Shown: piece after piece, positions 17,917 to 26,063 of the stretch
Layout of the letters: the number at the start of each line of letters is the position of its first letter
Numbering within the stretch: the first letter of the stretch is position 1
Assembly (NCBI RefSeq): GCF_000263715.2
Contig: NZ_CM001514.1
Coordinates: forward strand, 5,456,498-5,520,497
Reading direction: 5' to 3'
DNA: 64,000 nt
From: Pseudomonas synxantha BG33R
GTDB taxonomy: Bacteria; Pseudomonadota; Gammaproteobacteria; Pseudomonadales; Pseudomonadaceae
Notes under the pieces: model-generated
Told to the model about the DNA's origin: nothing
Database searches by the model: none
Seen by the model: only the letters and a program-made list of their open reading frames with translations
Program-made: the position numbers and the translations under genes

Positions 17917-18684
17917 CTAGGGTTTCAACGCCTGGGCCCGCAGCGGCTCAAGCCACTCAAGGCTTTCAACCGTGGTGCCGGATGGGCGGTACTCACAGCC
18001 GATCCATCCTCGGTAGCCACGCTGCTCCAGCGCCGCGAACAAGGCGGCAAAGTCCATGGTCCCGGTGCCCGGCTCATGACGCCCCGGGTTGTCGGCGATT
18101 TGTACATGGACGGTCCTGTCGTAAAACCGCGCCAGCACCTCGGCTGCGTCGCCGGTCAAAAGCTGGGCATGGTAAAGATCCAGAATCAGCCCGACACTGG
18201 TAAAGGTTTCCAGCACCTGTTGCGCCTTGCTGAAGTCAGACATGTAATAGCCGGGCATCGCCTGCGGGCAGATCACTTCAATAAGCGCGCGCAAACCCTG
18301 ATCTTCGAGGTACTTGACCGCGTATTCCAGGTTACTGGCGTAGGCAGGCGCGCTCTCATCCTGGGGCGTGGTCACGCCAGACATTATGTGCACATCCGAG
18401 CAGTTCAGCGCCTTCGCATAGCGGGCCGCCTCGCGCAGCCCATCGCGAAATTCCTGCTCCTTGCCCTGCAAGGCAGCGATGCCTTTGGTAACGCCCGCCG
18501 GCGCTGCGAACTGAATCAACGGCAGGTTGTATTGAGCCAGGTGATCGGCGAGCAGGCTGGCGTCAAATTCATAGGGCGATGGGAACTCCACCGCCCTGAA
18601 ACCGGCAGCGGCGGCGGCTTCGATGCGTTGCAGAAAAGGCAATTCGTTGAATTGGAAACCGAGGTGAGCATTGAATTTGAGCAT
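17917..18684 (-). CDS. Hydroxypyruvate-isomerase-like sugar isomerase (Hyi/OtnI family)
   Basis: A 255-residue TIM-barrel isomerase of the AP-endonuclease-2 superfamily. The N-terminus LKFNAHLGFQFNELPFLQRI and AAAAGFRAVEFPSPYEF are typical of hydroxypyruvate isomerase/2-oxo-tetronate isomerase. Metal and catalytic Glu candidates occur in ALIEVICPQAMPGY and GCEYRPSG. The usual genetic partners (glyoxylate carboligase, tartronate semialdehyde reductase, OtnK) are absent here, so the substrate is open. Its divergent neighbour is the GntR-type regulator, a probable controller. MLKFNAHLGF is chosen as the start. Confidence 0.82.
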   Translation of the reverse strand: MLKFNAHLGFQFNELPFLQRIEAAAAAGFRAVEFPSPYEFDASLLADHLAQYNLPLIQFAAPAGVTKGIAALQGKEQEFRDGLREAARYAKALNCSDVHIMSGVTTPQDESAPAYASNLEYAVKYLEDQGLRALIEVICPQAMPGYYMSDFSKAQQVLETFTSVGLILDLYHAQLLTGDAAEVLARFYDRTVHVQIADNPGRHEPGTGTMDFAALFAALEQRGYRGWIGCEYRPSGTTVESLEWLEPLRAQALKP

Positions 18685-18721
18685 GGTAAATATCCATCCT
18701 GGGAATAAACAAATCATCAGC

Positions 18722-18745
18722 CTGGAGCCTCATTCGCGGCTCCAG
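18722..18745. promoter_or_regulatory. Perfect hairpin in the isomerase/GntR intergenic region
   Basis: CTGGAGCC (18722-18729) and GGCTCCAG (18738-18745) form a perfect 8-bp stem with an 8-base loop. It lies about 40 bases upstream of the isomerase start and would be in its 5' leader. No T-run follows on either strand, so it may be regulatory rather than a terminator. Confidence 0.4.
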
Positions 18746-18773
18746 CGCCACGCTATTGAAAGTGGTCAGTACA

Positions 18774-18799
18774 AATACTCATGCTCTTCGTATGGTATT
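18774..18799. promoter_or_regulatory. Possible GntR operator
   Basis: AATACTCAT and ATGGTATT form an imperfect palindrome, centred between the divergent isomerase and GntR-type genes. The position suits an autoregulatory operator. This is inference from symmetry and location only. Confidence 0.3.
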
Positions 18800-18872
18800 T
18801 TCCCACTCCAGTGCGGTGGGGGCATCTGCCCCGACGGGAACGGACTGAAGCTAACCATTCGGAATAAAACCT

Positions 18873-19775
18873 GTGATCAAGAAAGACCTCGCCCTGCAGT
18901 TGGCCCCACGCGTCATCGACATGGTTCGCGCCCGTTCGATGAAAGCCGGTGAGCCCTTGCGCGAGCAGACATTTGCGCAAGCGCTCGGGGTGTCGCGCTC
19001 GCCGATCCGGCGGGTTTTTGCCTTGCTCGCCGAGTGGGACCTTGCCATTCAGGAGCCCAACCGTGGCTACTTCCTCAAACAAGGTGCCGGGCAGATTCAG
19101 GAAGCCGCAGTCCCTTGCGCCAGCGATCCGTTCGAGGACTTTTACCTGCGTGTGGTCGACGACATTCTGAGCGGAGAAATACCGGCGCACTTTTTCGAAG
19201 CGCAGTTGTTGCGACGCTATGAGGTGCCCCGGGGGCAGTTGCTCAAGGTGCTGAACCGGCTGGCCGGCGAAGCCATGGTGGAGCGTAAACCGGGCCAAGG
19301 GTGGGGTCTGAAGGACTTCGTGCATAACACGCAGGCGCATATTCATAGCTACCGTTTCCGGATGGCCATCGAACCGGCGGCGCTGCTTGAGCCCGGTTAT
19401 CAGGTCAATCACGCCGCGTTTGCCCAGGCCAGGCAACAGCAACAGGCGCTGATCGACGGTGAGATCCAGACCTTGTCCCGCGCGCAACTGTTCCAGCTGG
19501 GGGCCCAGTTTCACGAAATGATCGTGCAGTGCTCCGGCAATGTTTTTTTCATCGACGCCATACGCCACCAGAATCAGCTCAGGCGCTTTATGGGCTACAA
19601 GGCCAACATTGATCGCACGCGTCTTAAGGCGCAATGCCAGGAACACATCCATTTGCTCGACCTCATCGAGTCTGATCGGCGTGAAGAAGCCGCACAGTTT
19701 CTCTGGCGCCACCTGGATCAAGTCGGCCGACTCAAGACTGATCAACGCGCAGTGCCAGAAGAAAGCCAAATCTAG
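18873..19775 (+). CDS. GntR-family regulator with two winged-helix segments and an FCD-like domain
   Basis: 300 residues, about 70 longer than ordinary FCD-type GntR proteins. A first winged helix spans about residues 5-70 (FAQALGVSRSPIRRVFALLA). A second helix-turn-helix-like segment spans about 85-150 (LLRRYEVPRGQLLKVLNRLA, then GQGWGL as a wing). The rest (about 150-285) is helical, with LGAQFHEMIVQCSGN and KAQCQEHIHLLDLIES resembling the FCD ligand-binding domain. It probably responds to a sugar acid or similar metabolite, and by position controls the divergent isomerase and/or the PQQ dehydrogenase downstream. Confidence 0.82.
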   Translation: MIKKDLALQLAPRVIDMVRARSMKAGEPLREQTFAQALGVSRSPIRRVFALLAEWDLAIQEPNRGYFLKQGAGQIQEAAVPCASDPFEDFYLRVVDDILSGEIPAHFFEAQLLRRYEVPRGQLLKVLNRLAGEAMVERKPGQGWGLKDFVHNTQAHIHSYRFRMAIEPAALLEPGYQVNHAAFAQARQQQQALIDGEIQTLSRAQLFQLGAQFHEMIVQCSGNVFFIDAIRHQNQLRRFMGYKANIDRTRLKAQCQEHIHLLDLIESDRREEAAQFLWRHLDQVGRLKTDQRAVPEESQI

Positions 19776-19994
19776 AGCACGTCACTGACTCCCCGTCAGT
19801 GCCGCAGCTTCGCCATCACCGCGCCCAATAACGGGCCAAGCAGCCTAGCACAATTGTTTCTAATCAAAACAGAATACAAAAAAATCACCAAACAGTTAAT
19901 TTTTTCACTACATATTGTATTTCGTTACAACAATAGGCAATCATGCGCGCCGCTCGGACTCGGATCCGTATCGAATCGCACAGGGATGGTGGCC

Positions 19995-22451
19995 ATGAAC
20001 GAAAGGACGTTGGGTAGTGCAGCGGGAGTCTCAAACCTCTTGTTCGGGGTGTACAACACAGTGGTTGCCCTGCTTGGCGTGATGCTGGCCTATAAAGGCG
20101 GCGTGCTGATGGCCGCGGGCGGGTCACCCTATTACGCGATGATGGGCACCGCGCTGTTGTTATCGGCCATCCTCTTGGGCCTGAAAAAGTCCCTGGGCCT
20201 CTACCTTTATGGCGCAGCCTCCGTGGCCACCTATGCCTGGGCGGTGTGGGAGTCTGGTTACGATGGCTGGGCCTATATTCCACGCCTGGCCTGGCTGGCG
20301 GTTCTCAGCGTGCCGTTCCTGGCGTTCTGGCCCGTAGTACGGCGTGATTTTGCCAAGGTCAGAAAAAGTCATTACTTCACCATTATGGGTGTGCTGCCGC
20401 TGGTGATGGGGGCTACCATCCTGGTGCCGCTGTTCTTCCCGAAAAGCGTTCACCTTGCCGACTCGACGCTGGCCACCACACGCCCCGCCGCCGCCTTCAG
20501 CCGCAGTACCGTCGCCTCTCCAGACGGCAATATTGCCGCCTCACACACCGAGACCAACTGGACCGCCTATGCAGGCTCCAACCTGGGCAACCACTATTCA
20601 GCCGCGTCGCAAATCACGCCTTCGAATGTGTCGGGCCTGGTCAAAGCCTGGGAATACCACCACGGCGACGTGAAGCAACCCGGTGAGAAAACCAAGTACT
20701 TGAACGAAGCCACGCCGATCAAGGTGGGTAACTCGCTCTACACCTGCACCCCCAAGCAAATCATCATTTCCCTGGATGCCACCACTGGAAAGGAGAACTG
20801 GCGATTCGACTCCAAAGTCGACCCGGACTACTTCGCCAATGGCGGCGCCTATTGCCGTGGTGTCTCTTATTTCGAAGTCCCCAATGCCAGTGGCTTGTGC
20901 GCCTCGCGCATCATTTGGGGCACCAATGATATTCGCCTCGGCGCGGTAGACGCCCTGACCGGCCAGGCGTGCCCCGACTTCGGCAACGCAGGCTTTGCGG
21001 ATTTGAAAGACGGGCTGGGCACTTTCAGAAAAGGCTCGACGGGTATCACGTCTGCCCCTCTGGTCATTCGCGGGGTGGTGATCACCGGTGGCCGAGTACT
21101 CGACTCGGATGTGCGCCCTGCCCCCTCGGGCGTGGTGCGCGCCTACGATGCAGTAACTGGCAAACAGAAGTGGGCCTGGGATTTGGGCCGGCCAGACACC
21201 AACGCCCCCGCGGGTAACAACGAGACCTACACCCTCAGCACCCCCAACTCGTGGGCACCGCTGTCGGCCGACGATGAACTGGGCCTGGTGTATGTCACCA
21301 CCGGCAACGCAGCGGGCGACTTCTATGGCGGCACCCGCACAGCACAAGAAGACACGTTCAGCTCGTCCCTGGTCGCACTGGACGCCACCACCGGTAAAGT
21401 CCGCTGGCACTTCCAGACAGTCCACCATGATCTATGGGACTACGACCTGAGCCCGCAACCCAGCCTGATTGATTTTCCGACGGCTGCCGGGCCACGTCCG
21501 GCCGTGATCCAGGCGACCAAATCCGGCCAGTTGTTCGTGCTTGACCGCGCCACCGGCGAACCACTGGTGGATGTCGTGCAAGCTCCTGTCCCACAGGGCA
21601 CCGCCCCGGGAGACTACACCGCAGCCACCCAGCCACTGTCCCCGGATATGCCGAGCACCATGGGGCGTCCATCGAAAACACCGGAAGTGCTGACCGAAGC
21701 CAATGCCTGGGGCCTGACGCCTTTCGATCAGATGCAATGTCGCCTCGAATTTCGCCAGGCACGCTACGAAGGGATCTTCACCCCGCCGGTCGTGGGCCAG
21801 CAAAGCCTGATCTTCCCCGGCCATCATGGCGGCTTGAACTGGGGCGGTGTGATGGTCGACCTCAAGCGAGGGCTGCTGATCATCAACAACCAGCGCCTTC
21901 CTTATATGCAGGGGCTGGTACCGCGCGAACAGCTCGACGCCATCAATGCCAAGTCGTTCCAGGAGTCGCCGGGCAATGCCCAAGGCTTCCGCGTCCAGGC
22001 CGGCCTGCCTTACGGCGCGATTAAAGATCCGTGGATGTCATCCCTGGACCAGCCTTGCATTGCGCCACCCTGGGGCTTTATCTCCGGTATCGACCTGCGC
22101 ACTCGCGATGTCGTGTGGAGCCGCCCGTTCGGCACAGGCTATGACAGTGGACCTTGGGGGATCGCCTCCAAGATGCGCTTCGAAATCGGTACGCCGAGTG
22201 ATGCAACCGGCGTGACAACCGCTGGCGGCGTGACGTTCATCGGCGCCGCTATTGACCGGTTCATGCGGGCTTACAACAGCGAAAGCGGCGAACTGCTCTG
22301 GGAAGAACGCCTCCCGGCAGGCAATCAGGCTTCGCCCTTGACCTACATGAGCCAGGGTCGACAGTACGTGGTGGCGGTGGTTGGCGGTCATGACCGAATC
22401 CCAACCAAGTTAGGTGACAGCATCATCGCCTGGGCCCTGCCTGAGCAGTAA
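19995..22451 (+). CDS. Membrane-bound PQQ-dependent dehydrogenase, glucose/quinate/shikimate family
   Basis: About 818 residues. The N-terminal ~150 form a five-helix membrane anchor that in this family passes electrons to ubiquinone. The rest is a periplasmic eight-bladed propeller binding PQQ. Visible family blocks are WTAYAGSNLGNHYSAASQI at the propeller start, FQTVHHDLWDYDLSPQPSLID with the catalytic-region Asp, ATKSGQLFVLDRATGEP with the PQQ-contacting Lys, and a late GGVTFIGAAIDRFMRAYN. It oxidises a sugar, polyol or cyclic acid in the periplasm. ATG 19995 is preferred (AGGG nine bases upstream); 19986 is an alternative. The upstream 70 bases are very AT-rich, probably promoter. Confidence 0.88.
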   Translation: MNERTLGSAAGVSNLLFGVYNTVVALLGVMLAYKGGVLMAAGGSPYYAMMGTALLLSAILLGLKKSLGLYLYGAASVATYAWAVWESGYDGWAYIPRLAWLAVLSVPFLAFWPVVRRDFAKVRKSHYFTIMGVLPLVMGATILVPLFFPKSVHLADSTLATTRPAAAFSRSTVASPDGNIAASHTETNWTAYAGSNLGNHYSAASQITPSNVSGLVKAWEYHHGDVKQPGEKTKYLNEATPIKVGNSLYTCTPKQIIISLDATTGKENWRFDSKVDPDYFANGGAYCRGVSYFEVPNASGLCASRIIWGTNDIRLGAVDALTGQACPDFGNAGFADLKDGLGTFRKGSTGITSAPLVIRGVVITGGRVLDSDVRPAPSGVVRAYDAVTGKQKWAWDLGRPDTNAPAGNNETYTLSTPNSWAPLSADDELGLVYVTTGNAAGDFYGGTRTAQEDTFSSSLVALDATTGKVRWHFQTVHHDLWDYDLSPQPSLIDFPTAAGPRPAVIQATKSGQLFVLDRATGEPLVDVVQAPVPQGTAPGDYTAATQPLSPDMPSTMGRPSKTPEVLTEANAWGLTPFDQMQCRLEFRQARYEGIFTPPVVGQQSLIFPGHHGGLNWGGVMVDLKRGLLIINNQRLPYMQGLVPREQLDAINAKSFQESPGNAQGFRVQAGLPYGAIKDPWMSSLDQPCIAPPWGFISGIDLRTRDVVWSRPFGTGYDSGPWGIASKMRFEIGTPSDATGVTTAGGVTFIGAAIDRFMRAYNSESGELLWEERLPAGNQASPLTYMSQGRQYVVAVVGGHDRIPTKLGDSIIAWALPEQ

Positions 22452-22781
22452 ATCGAGTGCTGTAAGAGAGGCTCGCCATGAGCGTATCGGTGGGTAAAAC
22501 ATATACATGTTCTACCCCCCTCAGTCATGGCGTAGTTTCTGGCACGTATCGCATCACTTCAGAGTGATGACAGGCTAATGACTTATCGCAGGAAGTTTAT
22601 AAGTAGCGGCGATCACTGCTGCCCTTTATTCACGTAGCAATACCCACTTCTACGCCAGATTCAAAGCGCCTGACTCTCTCAGCGCGCTCGCAGGCGATTG
22701 CGCCCGGTTTACTCACTCGATGAGAAGCCTGCGCATCGATATATACGCTTTACGCTTTATAAAATTGGATAGGAATTAACA
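22452..22781 (+). other. Intergenic region with hairpin and AT-rich promoter-like end
   Basis: 330 bases without a convincing gene. CATCACT/AGTGATG (22552-22569) forms a 7-bp hairpin with a 4-base loop that may end the dehydrogenase transcript. A 29-codon frame from 22478 has a passable RBS but no other support. The last 40 bases are AT-rich (TTTACGCTTTATAAAATTGG) and end in the TAGGAATTAAC RBS of the TauE-family gene, suggesting a separate promoter. Confidence 0.45.
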
Positions 22782-23519
22782 ATGCTCGAACTTTCTGATG
22801 GTTTGTATCTATTGGTGGGCGTCAGTTTTATTACGTCATTCATGACGGCTGCCATTGGCGTGGGCGGCGGAATTGGACTGCTTGCGGTTATGCCTCAATT
22901 CATCCCCATTTCTGCGGTTGTACCGGTTCACGGCTTGATTCAAATGGTCAGCAACGCCAGTCGATTCGCGTTTGATTTCAAAAGTGCAAAAGTGGAAATC
23001 CTGCCTAAATACGTTATCGGCTGCCTGGTCGGCGCGTTCATCGGTTACTTCTTCATCGGCAAATTTCCCGAGCAGTATTTATCACTGATTCTCGGCTTCT
23101 TCATCCTGGCCATCACCTGGACCAAGATCGTCGCACGCCTGGGTTTTATATTTAAAAACTTTGCCCTGGTGGGCTTTTTTCAAACCTTTCTTTCACTGTT
23201 CGTGGCCGTAACCGGTTTGATATCGCAGCCCATCCTGATGAAGATGAATATTAATAAAAACGAAGTAATTGTCACCCACGCCATGCAAATGAGCGTACTG
23301 CACGGGCTCAAGGTCGCCGCCTTTGTTATTGCAGGTTTCGCGTTCATGGATTACGCCAACCTGATCATCATCATGATTACCGCCTCTACATTGGGTTCGT
23401 ACCTGGGCGGCTTTCTCAGAGACCGTATATCGCAGCGTGTCGGCGCAATGCTGTTAAAGGCAGGGGTGACGTTTTTTGGTTTGAAGATGATCTTCGATCA
23501 TTTTTTCAACGGCCTGTAA
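22782..23519 (+). CDS. TauE/SafE-family anion exporter
   Basis: A 245-residue inner-membrane protein with about seven or eight helices. The family opening is visible (FITSFMTAAIGVGGGIGLLAVM), with a second glycine-rich half, GSYLGGFLRDR, near the C-terminus. TauE/SafE members are proposed to export sulfite, sulfoacetate or other small organic anions. It is 31 bases upstream of the dioxygenase gene on the same strand, so the pair is probably an operon. Base composition is clearly lower in GC than the core genes nearby, suggesting acquisition by transfer. Confidence 0.85.
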   Translation: MLELSDGLYLLVGVSFITSFMTAAIGVGGGIGLLAVMPQFIPISAVVPVHGLIQMVSNASRFAFDFKSAKVEILPKYVIGCLVGAFIGYFFIGKFPEQYLSLILGFFILAITWTKIVARLGFIFKNFALVGFFQTFLSLFVAVTGLISQPILMKMNINKNEVIVTHAMQMSVLHGLKVAAFVIAGFAFMDYANLIIIMITASTLGSYLGGFLRDRISQRVGAMLLKAGVTFFGLKMIFDHFFNGL

Positions 23520-23550
23520 AAAGTTCTTCCAATAAAACAAGGAGCGTGAA

Positions 23551-24507
23551 ATGAGCATACGTAAGTTTGATTTTTTTGAAACCAAAGAAATCTCAACGTT
23601 TCTGAAAGAGCATGGATATTGCGTTATCAAGCCCCAAGACCACTCTCTGGAAGCCTTTAGAGAGACCGCCGGCAAGTTCGGGCTGATTCAGTTTCATACC
23701 AAGTCCGATGAACATGGCGTGGTGGGCGGTGGCGAACCGATCAACAAGGACTGGCAACGTTTCAAGGATGATTATCATGGCGAACTGTCGAGCGATTTTT
23801 TCCCGCATACCGATGGGTCGTTCTTGAATGGCATCGCCTACGTAGAGGGCACTGCGAAAAAAATCACGCCACCCAAATTCGTCATTCTCCAGTGCGTTTC
23901 AAAACCTGAATTTGGCGGCGACAACTTCCTGGTGGATGGGCAGAAAATCTACAATGACCTGCTTGCCAATAACGCCGAGACATTAAAAATATTGATGACC
24001 AGCGGCAGTGTCACTTACTGCCGCGACGACTTGTTGTCCATCGATTGCGCCGTCTTTGAAAAAATCGATGACGAAACGTTAAGAATTCGCTACCGGTATG
24101 ACAGCACTGCGTTTATCCCCGAATGGGCCAACGCGGCGTTTAAATACATCCAGACCCACTACTCCACCAACGAGCGTTACATTACCCCCATCAGCCTTGA
24201 GCCAGGGGACATTCTGGTGATGGATAACCTGCGGGTCCTGCATGCCCGGCATAAATTCATCGATGGCAACCAGCAGAGAAAAGTAAGAAGGCTGTGGATC
24301 GCTGATGACGCGAGCACCACATTCAAGAACATCCTGGATCAGTCGCCGGTGCGCAGGGCCATGCTGCCCTTTCAGAACTACAATATTGCCCAGTCTGAAA
24401 CCGCCGGGCATTCGTTTATCGAGTACACCTGCGGCATCCACGCCCAAGCGAGCAAATCGCTGCCAGACGCGCATAAGCAATTTGACAGTGCACTTGAAGC
24501 GCTTTAA
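23551..24507 (+). CDS. TauD/TfdA-family 2-oxoglutarate-dependent dioxygenase
   Basis: A 318-residue non-haem Fe(II)/2-oxoglutarate oxygenase. The facial triad is His86 and Asp88 (HTDGS) and distal His231 (NLRVLHARHKF). Arg243 or Arg246/247 would bind the 2-oxoglutarate carboxylate. The distal block resembles the gamma-butyrobetaine-hydroxylase branch more than classic TauD. The last ~60 residues extend beyond the usual fold. The substrate is unknown; pairing with a TauE-type exporter makes a sulfonate or other anion-releasing reaction conceivable. The codon use is AT-rich like the exporter, and a hairpin follows. Confidence 0.83.
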   Translation: MSIRKFDFFETKEISTFLKEHGYCVIKPQDHSLEAFRETAGKFGLIQFHTKSDEHGVVGGGEPINKDWQRFKDDYHGELSSDFFPHTDGSFLNGIAYVEGTAKKITPPKFVILQCVSKPEFGGDNFLVDGQKIYNDLLANNAETLKILMTSGSVTYCRDDLLSIDCAVFEKIDDETLRIRYRYDSTAFIPEWANAAFKYIQTHYSTNERYITPISLEPGDILVMDNLRVLHARHKFIDGNQQRKVRRLWIADDASTTFKNILDQSPVRRAMLPFQNYNIAQSETAGHSFIEYTCGIHAQASKSLPDAHKQFDSALEAL

Positions 24508-24556
24508 GCCCTTCAAGACAACCTCCTTGCTGTGATTCAACGCTTTCAGGTAACCC

Positions 24557-24580
24557 CCCCAGTCATCAAAACGACTGGGG
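24557..24580 (+). terminator. Hairpin after the dioxygenase gene
   Basis: CCCCAGTC (24557-24564) and GACTGGGG (24573-24580) form a perfect 8-bp stem with an 8-base loop, 50 bases after the stop codon. The downstream T content is modest. Confidence 0.6.
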
Positions 24581-24592
24581 AGTTACTTACAC

Positions 24593-24672
24593 TCAAGGCT
24601 TTCTGGGTTTGATCCGGGCCGTCGCTTCGGCCACCAACGGGTCATCCGGCCAGTAATGCTTCGTACCACCTA
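24593..24672 (-). pseudogene. Duplicated 3' tail of hrpB (remnant)
   Basis: On the minus strand this encodes KHYWPDDPLVAEATAR, KPR and a stop, nearly identical to the C-terminus of HrpB encoded at 26064-26140. About 41 bases match with two differences. The frame upstream of it is not HrpB-like; it contains VIDSQ, faintly like IS5-family transposases, but not convincingly. A TGTCAATC/GATTGACA inverted repeat lies at 24748-24774. The open frame (24593-24994) overlaps the lipoprotein gene and is probably not expressed. The rest of 24508-24923 holds no recognisable gene. Confidence 0.6.
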
Positions 24673-24923
24673 GCACCTTCGACATTGACAGCGTTGTAGC
24701 CCCTGACTTACCGGGCTTATGAGGTTTGCGTGAGAAACACCGTTGACTGTCAATCACGCTATGACGGATTGACATTTGGAAAGGGGATTTTATAGAGGGT
24801 TGACACACCACGGCGCATAGCGAAGGGAGCTCAGACGGGAAAACATTGACATTCAAAAGCCAACCACGCCCCTCTGGCCCCAATACACCATGACGGCACA
24901 AGGCCCCTGACCGCGAAGACCGC

Positions 24924-25349
24924 TCACATTCCTGGGGGAATATAACCGGGGACATACCTGACATTGGTGCACTTGCCATGAAGAATTCGTCCATCTTCGA
25001 TCAGGAACTGCGCAATCTTCTTTTGTTGATTGATCTTCGCCTGCAATTTGCAATCGGAACTGTGCCCGACTTGTTGATAGTGTTCGGTGTACACCATGCC
25101 ATTACCGGTATGGGTCATTGATGTCCCGGCCGCTTCGGTGGTGGTCCAGCTCGCGGACTTGTACCAGGTCAGCACCGCCAAGGGTTCGCCGTTCGAACCG
25201 AGTTCCTTTTTCATCGAATCGGGTTTGCCGAACAAGTCCAGCGCTTCCTGCATATCACGCCCTTCCCAGCGGCTTTGCGCAATAGTGGAACAGCCAGTCA
25301 AGAGCAAGACGGCCAACAGAGTGGTTAACAATAAGCGTATGTAAGTCAT
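24924..25349 (-). CDS. Small predicted lipoprotein
   Basis: 141 residues with a signal peptide (LLLTTLLAVLLLTGCS) whose lipobox makes Cys20 the likely lipidation site. The mature part includes EALDLFGKPDSMKKELGSNGEPLAVLTWY, reminiscent of small-protein-A/BamE-like beta folds, and a serine/threonine-rich stretch. The function is unknown. It lies 13 bases downstream of the secreted hypothetical protein on the same strand, so the two are probably co-expressed. Composition is AT-richer than hrpB beside it. Confidence 0.75.
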   Translation of the reverse strand: MTYIRLLLTTLLAVLLLTGCSTIAQSRWEGRDMQEALDLFGKPDSMKKELGSNGEPLAVLTWYKSASWTTTEAAGTSMTHTGNGMVYTEHYQQVGHSSDCKLQAKINQQKKIAQFLIEDGRILHGKCTNVRYVPGYIPPGM

Positions 25350-25362
25350 TGGCTGTCCAGGC

Positions 25363-25935
25363 TTATTTATTCAGTTCGAGCAGGCTGTCGATGTTGTCCA
25401 TCATCTGGCTCTTTTCCTGAATCGGTGCGAGTTTGAAGAACATCTGCTGCAGCATCTCGATCATCTGCAGGTATTCCATCTTGCCCACGGCGGCCATGTC
25501 GTTTTTAGCTCGACTGCCCGGCGCACAGGCAAACTTCAGCGCTTGCTGTACCCAGAACTCTTTCGGGGTTTGCCATTGATTGGCAACTTTCAGATGGCGC
25601 AGGGTGTAAGCCAGACGCTCGACGGATTGGCCATTGATAAAACGCACTTTGCCCGTAGAGCACTGGGCTTCGAGGTTGTACACGTCGATCATTGGTTTGC
25701 CGGGCTCTTCATAAACCAGGGTCACCGCGACCATGGTCGCGCCTTTAGTTTTTTCAGAAGGCACTACCGACGTGGCATCGGCGACGTACATGATGTTTTT
25801 TTGGGCCACGCCGTTGCCGTAGATAATCCACCAGTCACCAATCGGATTGGGCTCTTCGGCATTTGCCGAATTGGAGGCAAACAGCAGCGCAGCCGACAAG
25901 AAGATCAACTTCTTGAACTTGAAGAGAAATGACAT
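25363..25935 (-). CDS. Secreted hypothetical protein
   Basis: 190 residues. The N-terminal signal peptide (KKLIFLSAALLFASNSANA) predicts cleavage after ANA-EE and periplasmic or extracellular location. The mature protein has an N-terminal beta-type domain (WWIIYGNGVAQKNIMYVADA) and a helical C-terminal third with KMEYLQMIEMLQQMFFKL. Two Cys residues could form a disulfide. No family is recognised. The start MSFLFKFKK is preceded by GGAAC. It is co-directional with the lipoprotein gene 13 bases downstream. Confidence 0.72.
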   Translation of the reverse strand: MSFLFKFKKLIFLSAALLFASNSANAEEPNPIGDWWIIYGNGVAQKNIMYVADATSVVPSEKTKGATMVAVTLVYEEPGKPMIDVYNLEAQCSTGKVRFINGQSVERLAYTLRHLKVANQWQTPKEFWVQQALKFACAPGSRAKNDMAAVGKMEYLQMIEMLQQMFFKLAPIQEKSQMMDNIDSLLELNK

Positions 25936-26063
25936 GGGCAGTTCCGTTCCTTGGGTACACGTTGCCAGGCAGCAACTTGTTATTGTTCGGGCCGCCACTT
26001 TAGGAGGCGGCTCGGACAGGCACAATTAGGGCGGATGGGCTAATGGCGCGCTGCCATTACTGC

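Noticed and set aside
22478..22567. A 29-codon frame with an RBS-like GAGAGG after the PQQ dehydrogenase gene
   Set aside because: Too short and without any other support; it ends in the hairpin that probably terminates the upstream transcript.
24593..24994. A complete 133-residue protein-coding gene
   Set aside because: It overlaps the lipoprotein gene on the same strand in another frame, lacks an RBS or domain, and only its last ~22 residues resemble a known protein (HrpB).
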